From Pegoplata infirma (lineage: Eukaryota > Arthropoda > Insecta > Diptera > Anthomyiidae): a stretch of 64,000 bases of DNA. The notes under the pieces are model-generated. The model was not told where the DNA came from. It saw nothing but the letters and a program-made list of their open reading frames with translations, and did no database searches. Shown piece by piece: positions 1 through 10,724 of the stretch; position 1 is the stretch's first letter; every line of letters starts with the position of its first letter. The stretch spans positions 43,857,890 through 43,921,889 of the forward strand of contig OY992540.1 in the NCBI GenBank assembly GCA_963921195.1. Direction: 5' to 3'. Position numbers and translations under genes: made by a program.

Positions 1-1275
1 ATAGAATAATTGTCTTTGAGAATTTTTCTATGAAAATTGCCTTTCAGAAGTATTCTATAGAAAATTGTGTTTGAGAAAGTTTCCATAGAAAGATTGTCTT
101 TCAGAAATTTTCTACAGAAAACCTGTCTTTCAGAAATTTTATATAGAAAAACTGTCTTTGAAAAAGTTTCTGTAGAAAAATTGTCTTTGAGAAATATTTT
201 ATAGAAAAATTGTCTTTGAGAAATATTCTATAAAAAATTTTCTATAGAAAAATTGTTCAAAAATTTTCTATAGAAAAATAAACTTTCAAAATTTTTTTTA
301 GAAAAATTGTCTTTCAGAAATTTTCTATAGAAAAATTGTGTTCCAGAAATTTTCTATCGAAAAATTTTCTATAGAAGAATTGTCTTTCAGAAAATTTCTA
401 CAGAAAAATTGCCTTTCAGAAATTTTCTATGAAAAATTATCTTTGTGAAATTTTCTATAGAAAAATTATCTTTTTTAATTGGTTTAAAACCAATTTTCTA
501 TAGAAAAATTAGTTTTAAAACATTTTCTATTAAAGAATTGTCTTTGAGGAATTTTCTGTAGAATAATAATTGTCTTTGGGAAATTTTCTATAGAAAAATT
601 ATCTTTAAAAAATTTTCTATTAAAGAATTATCTTTGAGAAATTTTTTATAGAAATTTTCTATAAAAAAATTGGCTTGAAAAAGTTTTCTACAGAAAAATT
701 GTCGTCAAAAACTTTTTATAGAAAAATTATCTTTCAGAAATTTTCTATAGAAAAATTGTCAACCAGAAATTTTCTATCGAAAAATTTTCTTTCAGAAATT
801 TTCTATAGAAAAATTGGCGTTCAGAAAGTTTCTATAGAAAAACTGTCTTTCAGGAATTTGCTATAGAAGAATTGTCTTTGAGAAAATTTCTATAGAAAAT
901 TTTACTTTAAGAAATTTTCTATAGGAGTATTTTCTTTCAGAAATTTTCTGTAGAAAAATTATTTCTCAGAAATTTTCTATAAAAGAATTGTCTTTGAAAA
1001 ATTTTCTATAGAAAAATTGTCTATTAGAAATTTTCTATAGAAGAATTGTCTTTGAGAAATTTTTTAAAAAAATTGTCTGTTAAAAATTTTCTATAGTAAA
1101 TCTGTCTTTTAGAAATTTTTTATAGAAAAATAGTCTTTCAGAAATTTTCTATAGAAGAATTGTCTTTCAGAAAGTTTTTATAGAAAAATTGTCTGTCAGA
1201 AATTTTCTAAAGAAGAGTTGTCTTTTTTTCTATAGAAAAATTGTCTTTAAGAAAGTTTCTATAGAAAAATTTAGT
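1..1275. repeat. Satellite array of ~29-bp units with palindromic core
   Basis: The block is a continuous, degenerate tandem array that already runs at base 1, so its left end lies outside the window. Each unit of about 28-30 bp has the palindrome TTTTCTATAGAAAA followed by ATTGTCTTTCAGAA or a variant (TTTGAGAA, TTAAAGAA). I estimate about 40 units. The array stops near 1275, where ordinary AT-rich sequence begins. The open frame at 675-866 is made of these units and is not a gene. Confidence 0.93.
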
Positions 1276-1660
1276 TGTCACTGATTATGCTAAGTATGTA
1301 TTTTAAGCTTGTTAGTATTTATATATTATTATAAAATTGTCCTTTATATTAAAAAAAATATTAAAAATAAATGTAATTAAAATTTATAATGTTGAGCATT
1401 TTGTATGGAAGGGGATATATAAAACTATTAAATCAACCTAAAAAAATACGTTATTTGACCAATCAAACTGTACCATTTATTTAAATATAGTGGCTAAATA
1501 AACAAAATTAATTTGAAATAATGCTTAAAGGCATTTTGTAAGTTTACCTAAGTTGATTCGGGTAATATGCAAAGAAACTTTTCAAGTTGGATTCCTGCGA
1601 AAAATCTTAGGTAAATTATACCCTAAAATTAAATAATTTCACAATTGTTTTTTTTTGGGT
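1276..1660. other. AT-rich spacer, no feature seen
   Basis: No open frame, repeat or RNA signal could be supported here. It separates the satellite from a truncated transposon copy. Confidence 0.5.
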
Positions 1661-2197
1661 GAGAGCAGGTACATACTTTTTTGAAACATTTCAAATTAAT
1701 TCTTTTTTTTATAAATCAATTTTGCCAAAGCATTTCGTTTTTTTTTTATTCCAGACAAATTTTGATCAGTAGCGGTGAAAATTTGAAATGAACTATTAAA
1801 AAAACAAAGGTAAATACAATCAATTTATTTTGTTTAACATTTTATTAATATAATTTTTTTCTTCTATAATTCCAGATAAATACATCAAAAAATTGTCATC
1901 ATGTCGAAATTCTATACAACCAACTGAAATGTATTGCTTTTTAAATAAATAAATATCAATCATTTAAACGTTTAAGAAATTTTTTAAATAAAATTTCAGG
2001 CAATTGTAGAAAAAACAACTGTATTAAACAGTTTTGTAGTAGTTTTTACTACATTTTGTAGTTGAAAATCAATAGTTAAAAACAACAACATGTTCAGTTG
2101 TTTTTACCGTTTATGTAGTGGACGCCTTTTCAACGACAAAATGTAGTCAAAACAACTGTCTTTTGTAGTAGATTTTACCGACATACTTTTTTGAGTG
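1661..2197 (-). mobile_element. Truncated copy of the ~1.07-kb CACTC/TAGTTG element
   Basis: The sequence matches, as reverse complement, the first half of the element at 24413-25482 and ends in the same terminus TTTTTTGAGTG followed by TA. The other terminus is missing, so the copy is truncated near 1661. It keeps the inner palindrome-rich block built from TAGTTGTTTT and its complement. Pieces at 1745-1890 look like short exons: TATTCCAG and AATTCCAG acceptors with a donor-like GGTAAATA between them. That could be a trace of a spliced gene in an autonomous parent, but no protein could be recognised. Confidence 0.8.
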
Positions 2198-2334
2198 TAA
2201 TATTGGAAATGGTGTAGAAAATGTAGAAATATAAATGGAAACAATGACTTTGAGCCAGAATAAACATCCTCAAAATATAATATTTTAAAGGTCGAATAAA
2301 ACAATTTTTATTTTTTAATAAAAATTAATCAGAA

Positions 2335-2690
2335 TTTATAAATGGAAGCTTTTGAAATCCAATTGGAAATTTTTGAAATACAAATGGAAATTTTCGAAAT
2401 ACAAATGGAATATTTTGAAAAGCATTTAGAAAATTTTAAAATACAAATTAAAATTTCTGAAATACAATTGGAAATTTCTTAAATATAAATGGAAATTTCT
2501 AATATATAAAGACAAATTTTTGATATATAAATGGAAATTTCTGAGATATTAATGGAAACTTTTGAAATATAATTGGACATTTTTTTAATTAAAAATGGAA
2601 ATTATATAATATGTAATTCCGCGGAAAATTTTTGAATTATGTTTAGAAATTTCTGAAATATAATTGGAAATTTCTAAAAATTTATAAAAA
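2335..2690. repeat. Degenerate ~22-bp tandem repeat
   Basis: About 15 diverged units of the form AATGGAAATTTTTGAAATAC run head to tail. The units differ by small indels, so the array is old. The block ends near the dispersed phrase GAATTTGGACCATTTTTGAA, which also occurs near 53560. Confidence 0.8.
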
Positions 2691-3069
2691 AATTAAAAAT
2701 TGTTTTTTGAATTTGGACCATTTTTGAAGAAGTTATATGTAGTTGGAGGGTATAACAAAAATTTGTAAAATTTAGCTAAAATTTAAAAAAAACTCTATTT
2801 GGCGCTGGCATTGCTCCAAATATTTTTTTTTTTTTGGAAGTAGCCCTTTTCAAGGAGAATCCAACGAAAGAAAATCAAGGATCGGCGAGAAATATTTCGA
2901 GAGATTTATCGCTTTAAAGTTAAAAGTGAAATCGCTTATATCTCGGCTTGTAATGGACCGATCGGAATAAATAGGGTATCGTTATCGAAAGGTAATTTTA
3001 ATACCTATTAAAATGTCCAAATTTCATTAAAATGGGTTACCCCGTTGCTGGCCAAATAAAATTTTTCTA

Positions 3070-3610
3070 CACTCAGAAAATTATGTAAGTTACTACATGT
3101 AAGTTGTTTGTATATTTTACAGTAGTTAGTTGTTTTCAACTACAAAGTCAGTTATTTTTGTATGAAAAATATCAAACAACTATTTCTGTTAGTTATTTTA
3201 AGTCGTTTTTTTTAATAACTAACAAAAAAGTACTGTGATGTAGTAACAGTTATTTAAAATAGTTAATTTTATTTTTTTTCCAAAAAAAAAATAAATTCCA
3301 AAAAAAAAAAAAAAATCGTTTTTTACTTTTTTAAAAAAAAAAACTTGGAAAAAATTTGGTCTTCAATTTTTTTTTCTGAAAAATTTTTTGAAAAAAATAT
3401 TACATATTGTTTATTTTTACTACATATTAGTTGTTTTGACTACAAATGTTAGTTATTTTTACTACATAAGTCAGTTGTTTTTTGTCAGTTAAAATAACTA
3501 ACATTGTTAGTTGATTTAACTGAAAAAGTAGTTGACCCCAAAACAACTTACAAAGTAGTTATTTTAACTGACATTTTCAGTTGATTTTACTAACATAATT
3601 TTTTAAGTGT
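3070..3610 (+). mobile_element. CACTC/TAGTTG MITE copy 1
   Basis: The element opens with CACTCAGAAAATTATG and closes with CATAATTTTTTAAGTG, and TA lies on both sides. The subterminal regions are filled with TAGTTGTTTT-type motifs in both orientations. It has no coding capacity. It is nearly identical to the neighbour at 3703-4263 and matches 29376-29945 in reverse. The 2-bp TA duplication resembles Tc1/mariner-type insertion, but the terminus alone does not assign a superfamily. Confidence 0.88.
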
Positions 3611-3702
3611 AAAAAGAAACATTTTTAAAATTTAAAAATGTATGTATGTACCTAAAAAACGCATTACAGGGCCATAGTTTTATTACATAGTATTAAAGCC
3701 AA

Positions 3703-4263
3703 CACTCAGAAAATTATGTAAGTTACTACATGTTAGTTATTTGTATATTTTACAGTAGTTAGTTGTTTTCAACTACAAAGTCAGTTATTTTTGTATGAAA
3801 AATATCAAACAACTATTTCTGTTAGTTATTTTAAGTCGTTTTTTTTTAATAACTAACAAAAAAGTACTGTAATGTAGTAACAGTTATTTAAAGTAGTTAA
3901 TTTTATTTTTTATCTCTGAAAAATTTTCAAAGTTTTTTCCAAAAAAAAAAAATCGTTTTTTTATTTTTCAGAACTTTTTTAAAAAAAAAAAAAAAAATTG
4001 GAAAAAATTCGGTCTTCATTTTTTTCTGAAACATTTTTTTGGAAAAAAATATATATTGTTTATTTTATTTTTACTACATTATATTTGTTTTGACTACAAA
4101 TGTTAGTAATTTTTACTACATAAGTCAGTTGTTTTTTGTCAGTTAAAATAACTAACATTGTTAGTTGATTTAACTGAAAAAGTAGTTGACCCCAAAACAA
4201 CTTACAAAGTAGTTATTTTGACTGACATTTTCAGTTGATTTTACTAACATAATTTTTTGAGTG
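3703..4263 (+). mobile_element. CACTC/TAGTTG MITE copy 2
   Basis: It has the same termini as the copy 90 bp upstream (CACTCAGAAAATTATG to TAATTTTTTGAGTG) and is in the same orientation. The flanking dinucleotides are AA and AA rather than TA. Either the duplication is not strictly TA, or the flank has mutated. Very close similarity over the whole length suggests recent amplification or a tandem insertion. Confidence 0.88.
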
Positions 4264-4438
4264 AAGGAAATAAGATTTCATTTGGAACCAGTCTCGACCC
4301 CGTAGCTCTTCTAGGAACGAAGTTATTAAGAATCGGACCAATACAAGCCGAGATATAAGCGATTTCGCTTTTAACGATATATCTCGCGAAATATTTCTCT
4401 CCGATACTTGATTTTTTTTGTTGGAATCTGCTTGATGA

Positions 4439-4959
4439 GATCTATCAATGATATTAATTTTTAGAGGTTTGGAAAAATGCCAGAAAAAAGAGTATTTCCA
4501 ACTTTTGCTAAAAATATTGTTGAATTTTTAAATATTAATTTTTTTAAATATTTTTTTGTATACAGGGGGATTTTGTCATGACCCGCTGAATTTCACCAGC
4601 GGATTCCTTGGCTCATTTCATGAAAAATATTTTACTACGACCATCCCCTAAAATGTGGTAGAATTTTTTTGTTTTTGGGCTTGTTAAAAAGGTTTTTCTG
4701 ATACATTTCATAATTAATAACAATGGTCATAACTTTGGAACGGTAAGACTCTGGTCTTCGTTTAGGGCATTTTGGAAAGGTAAGAGGTAGGTCTATCTTT
4801 TAAGAGAAAAAAACATAACTTACCTGCCACCTGGCTGACCAAATTGAGGTTATGCACTCAAAAAAAAAAACATTAACTTAAACTTTGGAAAAATTTTCTT
4901 CAAAATAGTTTATAAATTTTCCCACAATTTAGTTAAATTTAACTAAAATTTTGGAAATT
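4439..4959. other. Intergenic/intronic spacer with a small hairpin
   Basis: No gene was seen. A short perfect hairpin, CCGCTG-loop-CAGCGG, lies at 4583-4602 next to a run of G. The rest is AT-rich and resembles internal parts of old transposons. Confidence 0.4.
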
Positions 4960-5260
4960 TTCCAGAGGGTAGAGGGTAGGTGTGTTCAGAGAAAATGTTT
5001 GGACTAAAAAATATCGTGGGACGGTCACACATCTTGTTGCTCTAAGGGCACTATTAGGGCAGTTAGAGCGGTTGGAGCAAATTTAAAAAAAATGTCGTTT
5101 TGTGTGGGAGCCCCCTTAGAAATTGGAGATAGGGTATTAGTTTGTTCCAAAGAAGAAATTAGAAATTGGAGATAGGGTATTACTTTGTTCAAAGAAATGT
5201 AAAGACGTAAAAATTAATGGGGGTCGGTCTTACAAATGACCCCTCTATGACGCACCATTG
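4960..5260 (+). repeat. Two stray units of the foldback-arm repeat
   Basis: The phrases GTGTGGGAGCCCCCTTAG, GGGGGTCGGTCTTAC and GACCCCTCTA match the ~160-bp units forming the arms of the foldback element at 16500-19693, in the orientation of its right arm. A 40-bp piece (AGAAATTGGAGATAGGGTATTA) is duplicated at 5116 and 5160. This is a remnant of another copy of that family. Confidence 0.75.
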
Positions 5261-5740
5261 GAGCAGTAAAAATGATTTTAAGATTGGAAAATTACAATTA
5301 AATTTTTTCAAAAAATTAAAAAAAAAATAGTAATAATCGTTTTCCACGATCCTCCTGGGCAAAAAATTTGTAGAATCGATAGAAGTTTTACACCAAAAAA
5401 TTTCAAAAAAATCGAAGACTACAAACATTCTCAAAAATGAGTTTTAAATTTTAAAACTTAAAAATCGCATACATTTTTTAAAGTACGTAAAAAAACAAAA
5501 ATTTTGAAGAAAAAAATTTGAAATTTGAACCATTATTGAAGAAGTTATGAGTAAAAGAAGTTTCAGTAAAGGAACAAACTAGCAATTTTTAAAAATTCGA
5601 TATCTTTTGACCGGGTCATCAAAAAAATCTGAAAATTTACCACGAAGGAGTTTTCGAAGGGTACTAAAAATTGTAAACAAATTGGGAAAATCTAAAAAAA
5701 AAAGTGTCCGATTTGACATGGAATGTCCCATATGCATGTG
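5261..5740. repeat. Dispersed repeat block shared with 53550-53755
   Basis: The run from about 5490 to 5735, with AATTCGATATCTTTTGA, AAGGGTACTAAAAA and GTCCGATTTG followed by CATGGAAT, recurs at about 53550-53755 inside a hAT element. No open frame is supported. It is old internal transposon sequence. Confidence 0.6.
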
Positions 5741-5885
5741 TAAGAGTTTTGTGAGTGTGAGTCAACATTAGTGTGGGTTCACGTGAGTGTGAGTTGTCTT
5801 AAATTTGCTCACGTGATTGTGAGTGATTGGGAAATTCTTGTCGTGAGGGGAAGTGAGTCAAAAGTCACTCACGCGCACATCTTTA
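5741..5885 (+). repeat. GTGAGTGTGA-type repeat cluster
   Basis: Several copies of GTGAGTGTGA and CTCACGTGA-type words are packed together. The complementary version occurs at 14790-15182, where it belongs to the end of a probable hAT element. This is probably the opposite end or a fragment of the same family. Confidence 0.55.
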
Positions 5886-5956
5886 GAGGGTATTAATGAA
5901 TTCGGCCAAGTCGAATTTATTTTTTTTACTTGATTTTTTTGAATCTTTAAAGTGCG

Positions 5957-6118
5957 TATGATACTTGCTTGTTTCAAGTTACTTGTTGCTGCATTTATTA
6001 GGGGTTTTCTATAAAAATTTCGATAACTTCAACCAAAAATTTTGAATTTATCGAAATTCCCATAGAAAAACCCTAATAAATGCAGCAACAAGTAACTTGA
6101 AAAAAGCAAGTATCATAA
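5957..6118. repeat. Near-perfect hairpin, ~70-bp arms
   Basis: The arm at about 5957-6028, beginning TATGATACTTGCTTGTTTC, is repeated almost exactly in reverse complement at about 6046-6118, with a loop of about 20 nt. It lies about 1.15 kb upstream of the candidate start codon. Such a structure could be a very young, nearly all-TIR MITE, or an RNA hairpin if transcribed. I see no clear target duplication. Confidence 0.88.
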
Positions 6119-7271
6119 AGGCATAACAGTAGCAAAAAGCTTTTGTACAGATTTCCTTTTTTGAATACACACAAGCCAACGCTAAACGAAGCAGAAAGCT
6201 TAAAAAAGACTACAAAACCAAAATTAGCATAAAAAAAAATAAAAACAATATCACAGCAAAAAGTTTTGACATTTTTATTTTGTTTAGAAGTTTTTAAAGC
6301 TTCGCCACACATGAGAAACTGTCAAAACGTTACAAACGTAGATCAAACAACAAAAACACAGTTTTAATTTTAAACTCGTATTAAATGTTTAGGTATTAAA
6401 ATAAAAAGCGCAATTCTAAATAGAAATAAATATAAAATAAAAAAAAAAAAAATAAAGCCGGTTTAAAAAAATTAAGTTATTAAATTACAAAAATATTACA
6501 AAAGTATTTAAAAATAACACTTGTATTACGCGGGCGTAAAAGTTAAGAAATTATAACAAAGAGAATGTAAAAAATAATATAAAGAAGAAAATACTAAATA
6601 AAACCGTTAGTTTTTCTTTAAAGTCACATTGCAATTGTAATAAAAATATGTAAAAAAAATAAAAATTGATTTTAAAAGAAAAATATAGTGAGTGAATGTT
6701 GTTTTTTGACCCCTCTGGATAAAATAATCCAGTAAGATTTTTTTTTGGAGAGGAGAAGAGTTTGTGGCATTTTACAAGTAAATTGAATCTAACGTAAAAA
6801 ATATCATCATCACATCATTTTAAATCAATAATTGCTTAATTTACAATTCAAAATCATCTTGTAAAGCAACAACGAAAAAAACTTCTCCTCCACGTTTGGA
6901 TTATCATCATCATCATCGTCAAGATTTAAGATTTCACTTGTGCAACAAAATTTACAACAACAAAAAAACAACCAGCTGGCAATTGATTATGCGAACGACC
7001 ACCAATCGAATCTTTTTGAAAAAAAAAATATTAAAAAATTTAGTTTAAAAAAAAAAAACATCATCATCATGTACCCATTATTTGGCCAAAAAGTGAAATG
7101 AAAATCATAATAAATTTTTTATGAATCCTTAGAAAATATAAAATTATTCACCTCTACCTACCTACCGCCACCTTAAAAATCTTCCTGATCAAAAACAACA
7201 TCGATCGTGTTAGCGGCGGCATATCAACTGTAACAAACGTTTTGGAATAGTTTTGCACCAAATCAACAACC
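6119..7271 (+). promoter_or_regulatory. Presumed promoter and 5' UTR of the exon at 7272
   Basis: This stretch differs from its surroundings. It is free of recognised transposon termini, has CAA/ACAACA-rich and CATCATCAT-type sequence typical of fly 5' leaders, and leads directly to an ATG in good context. A small upstream frame of 10 codons (7069-7101, MYPLFGQKVK) starts within a CATCATCAT run. A donor-like GTGAGT lies at 6688, so an untranslated first exon is possible. No transcription start could be fixed. Confidence 0.4.
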
Positions 7272-7350
7272 ATGGCTTCCTACAATGAATTACAATTCGA
7301 TTGGAATATTTTATTTCATCAACAAGACTATGATCAATGGTCGAAAACAG
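7272..7350 (+). CDS. Candidate first coding exon of a host gene (unidentified)
   Basis: The ATG lies in the context CAACAACCATGG, close to the favoured fly start context. The exon encodes MASYNELQFDWNILFHQQDY followed by DQWSKT, then one base of the next codon. It is followed by ACAG|GTTAGA, a usable donor, and by an in-frame stop if unspliced (GGT TAG), so a phase-1 intron is expected. The peptide is polar, aromatic and glutamine-rich, with no signal peptide. Codon use is unlike the surrounding repeats. I do not recognise the protein, and no following exon in the right phase was found in the window. If it is real, everything downstream is intron. The alternative is a chance 27-codon frame. 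Confidence 0.5.
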
Positions 7351-7388
7351 GTTAGAATTGTAACAATAATAATAATATGTACAGTGTA

Positions 7389-8077
7389 CACTCAAAATAA
7401 ATTCTCTGTTCAATGAGCAGAAAAATGTGCAAAAACAAAAAACCCATTTTGAGCCATAGAAATCTACTGATTTTAGCAGACACGATTTGCTGGAAATCTG
7501 TCAATATTATTAAGGTGAAATCAGCAAAGAAATCTGTCATAATAGCAGAGAATCTGCTCATTTTTTTAAAATACGATACATTACAGGCACAAAATTTTTC
7601 GAAAAAAAATTTTTTTTGCGGATTTTTTTTCTTTTCACGGAATAATTTTTTTTTTTCACGGCATATTTTTTTTTCGCAAAAAACACAATGCATTTTCTAA
7701 ATTTATATTTTAAAACTATCCCAAAAGCATAAAAATCTGTAAAATTACAAAATAATCTCCAAAAAATAAGTTCAAAAATATCGTTTTAATTGCTTAAAAA
7801 AAATTAACACTGAAAAAAACTTACAAAATTTTCTTGAAAAAAGAACTAAACTATTTCTGTTTAATTACAAAATAATCCGCTAAAAATATATTCAAAAATA
7901 TGTTAAAATTCAGCAAACAGAATTAGTAAAAACGCAGTAAAATGTTTGTTATTTTGTTAAACTGAATGACAGATTTCAGTAAAAATATATATTTAAGCAG
8001 AAAAATCTGCTGAAAGTTTGCTAAATCAAATTGAAAGTCGTTTTACAAATTTTTTGGCAGAGTTTTTATTTTGAGTG
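7389..8077. mobile_element. TA-flanked CACTCAAAATAA element (AATCTGC repeats)
   Basis: The termini are CACTCAAAATAAA and TTTATTTTGAGTG, with TA on each side (7387-7388 and 8078-8079). Inside are many short words of the type GCAGAAAATCTGC in both orientations. It sits 38 bp past the proposed splice donor, so it would be intronic. The frame at 7413-7700 lies inside these repeats and its reverse strand is open too, so I do not call it a gene. The same terminus occurs at 43652. Confidence 0.85.
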
Positions 8078-8120
8078 TACAAAAAATATTTAGTCCGTTT
8101 TACGCTAACATGGCAACACT

Positions 8121-8222
8121 TTCTACGAATTAGGAGTGAGTGAGACAACAAAAACCGATCTGGCATCCATTTTTCTTAGGGCGCGTTATATCAGTTTTCT
8201 CTTTCTAACCTAATTCGTAGAA
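8121..8222. repeat. Small MITE/hairpin with 14-bp perfect TIR
   Basis: TTCTACGAATTAGG at 8121-8134 is matched exactly by CCTAATTCGTAGAA at 8209-8222. The 74-bp loop has no gene. Size and symmetry fit a miniature TIR element. No target duplication was recognised. Confidence 0.7.
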
Positions 8223-8557
8223 TAATTTAAAAACATTAACCATATGGTTAAAAAATACTTTTTTGACACCTGTCATATTTGTCGAGTCTGTATTAGTCTG
8301 TGACTCTGCCCTGTATTTTTTAACAGCTGCTTTGAGAAAACAACACACAAAAAGTCAGCTGTTGTATAAGGCAATTTCAACCCCGTGATTTTTTACGGGG
8401 TAAAAAGTGCAACTTTTTTGCACTTTATAGGGCAGACATTTTTAGAAAAGAACACGATATTCTTTATAATGGTTGACATTTTTTAGAAAAGAACACAAAA
8501 ACATAAATTTGGGGGCGAAATGCAAAAAAGGCACATTTTTTGCCAGAAAAGAAAACA
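8223..8557. other. Spacer with a short direct repeat
   Basis: The phrase CATTTTTTAGAAAAGAACAC or a close variant occurs twice, near 8437 and 8478. No gene is supported. Confidence 0.4.
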
Positions 8558-9417
8558 CCCGTGTAAAAAAGATTATATCAAAATGTATCCAATTTGATAA
8601 AAATTTATCAAATTATATCTGAATAGATATGGTATTAGATAAAATTGTATATGTTCATATATTTAAACAGATGTTTTCATATCTGACGATATCTGATATC
8701 AGATATTTTCATATCTGATCACATATGATTTGATATGGTCATATATGATATCTTTCCAAATTTTTAAATATCATATATAATTATATCTGGTCATATATAA
8801 TATCAGATATGTTTTTATCAATTCATATATGATATCAAATAAACACCATACTTGTGTATACCTCCCTGTACTCAGATGTACTTCCCTTAAATGTTTTTGT
8901 TTTTAAATAATTTTCAACAAAAAAAATGTCAAAAAATTTTCAAAAATAACAAACACATTTATTTGTTATTTTTTTTTTGGAAAAACATCAAAAAGGCAGA
9001 AGAAACCACCAAAAAGGTAAGCAATATATTTAAGAAAAAGTCAAAATATAAATATTGATAAATTTTCATTGCAGATTTTTGATTTTCGAAGGGAGTAGCT
9101 GAATGAAACGCGGAAATACACTCTATGAGTTAACTAGGGAACCAAATGTAGAAATTATATGTACATTAAAACTCCTCGATGTATCTGCAGTTGGAGATTT
9201 TTTTATGTATGTATGTGATATTGTTTTACAATAATAAAAAAAATAGCAAAAAAAAAATAAAAATTTAATTATTTTTACAAATAACGCATACATATCTGCT
9301 CAGATATGATGTCAGATGTTTTCAGATCCAATTTGATAGACTCAAATTACGGATCTGAACCCATATATGGATCAGATCTGAATTCATATATGATCATATC
9401 AATTTTTTTTACTCGGG
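8558..9417. mobile_element. TIR element rich in GATATCAGATATG words
   Basis: The ends CCCGTGTAAAAAAG and TTTTTTTTACTCGGG are imperfect inverted repeats. Both subterminal zones are packed with variants of ATATCTGATATCAGATATG and TCATATATGAT, which are self-complementary and typical of transposase binding clusters. The 860-bp size and central non-repetitive part fit a non-autonomous DNA element. No target duplication could be fixed and the superfamily is unknown. Confidence 0.72.
9103..9234 (+). other. Small open frame after an acceptor-like site (43 aa)
   Basis: Inside the element at 8558-9417, TTTTCATTGCAG at 9063-9074 is followed 28 bases later by an ATG opening a 43-codon frame (MKRGNTLYELTREPNVEIIC then TLKLLDVSAV). 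Its composition is more gene-like than the surroundings. It could be a remnant of a captured exon or of a transposase gene. I recognise no family, and the call is weak. Confidence 0.18.
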
Positions 9418-9518
9418 CACCATTAGTTTTCCCCCATTTTTTCTCATATAACTCTACTGTCGAGTCTGTTTATAGTCTGTGTCCTAGCCACAGACTATAT
9501 ACTAGGGATGCCAAATGG

Positions 9519-9650
9519 GAAATCCCGAATCCCGAAATCCCGGGATTTTTCGGGATTGGTAAATCCCGAATCCCGGGATTTATTTTTTTCAATCCCGGGA
9601 TTTTTCGGGATTTTCCGGGATTGACAAATCCCGGGATTTCGGGATTTTTT
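9519..9650. repeat. Left subterminal CGGGATT cluster of the hAT
   Basis: At least ten copies of CGGGATT or AATCCCG occur in alternating orientation. The matching cluster at 12602-12748 is even denser, with AATCCCGAAATCCCGAAA-type runs. The local GC content is far above the neighbourhood. Confidence 0.88.
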
Positions 9651-9659
9651 GTCAAATTT

Positions 9660-10724
9660 TGTAGCCAAAATATATTATTTTCCCAGTGCTCATTGTCCGG
9701 TGGTGACAAAATGGATATCATTTGAAAGGTGTTGGAAATATATTTCAAATAAGGCAAGTTGGGCTTAATTTCTCTTATTCTTTTGTAGTATAATTTAATT
9801 TTTAGGGCGTATTACTTAATATACAGAAGGGTGAATCAAATTTTCCTTTTTTTCAAATTTAAAAATCGTCGGAGTCAGGGGTGCTTTTTAGACTTGAAAA
9901 TTGAAAAATCCGAACAAATTGAAACAATTTTTACTTTGTTTGAAACTTTTCGATTTTCGTGTCTAAAAGGAACCCTACAGGTCCAAACGATTTTGAAATT
10001 CGAACAAAGGAATTTTTTTTAAACCCTAATATAGAGTTAGCTGCCGATGTATGCATATGACAAAATTTTTAAGAAGCAGTTAGATTTTGCCGAGAGCTTA
10101 ATTTTTAAGGGAGCATTTAGTAATCCATTTGTAAAGTTTTTATTTAACAGTTTTAGTTCGTAAATGAGTAAAAGAGAGAGGAGGGGAAGATTTCCCCATT
10201 AAATAACCAAAACAGTCTCTAAAAACCCAAAATCTTTTACCAATTTGTACTTTTGTTAAGCAAATGTCACATTTTTAAGTTGCACCTAGCCATTTCATTT
10301 TTCTCGTCCCGCCCCTTTTTGTGGGCGTAGATATAAAAAATTATGTAAATAATGATAAAATTCTGTTACTTAAGCGTAATAAATGCATTTGTAAACATTT
10401 ATCGTAAAGGGAAGGAAACTGTTAAAATGTGATTCGCCTACCAATAGGACAATTAATACAAATGTATCGGCGGAGGACATTCCCTCGCAATAAGTTGTAA
10501 CAAATTTATAAATACAATTTGATCATTATTAAAACAAATATTTTATTTCCACGTCTACAAAAGAGGCCGACAGAAAAAAAAAATAGTTTCTAATCTTTTG
10601 AATTCGACTGCATCGCGTCTTTCACAGACGGATATTGCTCGAATCTATTCAAATCGGTCATAGTTGTTCCTAAATTTTCGGTTTTTCTGTGCTAAATATG
10701 TAAAACTTTACGATAATTATTCAA
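9660..10724. other. Non-coding interior of the hAT, left part
   Basis: No transposase-like frame is present. From about 10300 there is a block with CCGCCCCTTTTTGTGGGCG, GGACATTCCCTCGCAATAA and CCACGTCTACAAAAGAGG. Related blocks occur near 32150-32350 and 58000-58130, so this is dispersed fly repeat sequence. Confidence 0.5.

Larger units (their letters stand above)
2852..4438. repeat. Inverted repeat arms enclosing two MITE copies
   Basis: The arm at about 2852-2970 is matched in reverse complement at about 4325-4438. Both carry the phrases TCGCTTATATCTCGGCTTGTA and GAAATATTTCG. The arms are diverged by roughly 15 percent by eye. Between them sit two direct copies of a MITE (3070-3610 and 3703-4263) about 90 bp apart. 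The simplest reading is an old TIR or foldback element that later received two insertions. Confidence 0.7.

Noticed and set aside
675..866. Open frame of 63 codons
   Set aside because: It consists only of satellite units; the repeated peptide comes from the repeat period.
1..1275. A CRISPR-like array
   Set aside because: There are no unique spacers; whole units repeat head to tail, and the genome is eukaryotic.
7413..7700. Open frame of 95 codons (and the antisense frame 7352-7693)
   Set aside because: Both strands are open because the element interior is short inverted words and T runs; no protein motif.
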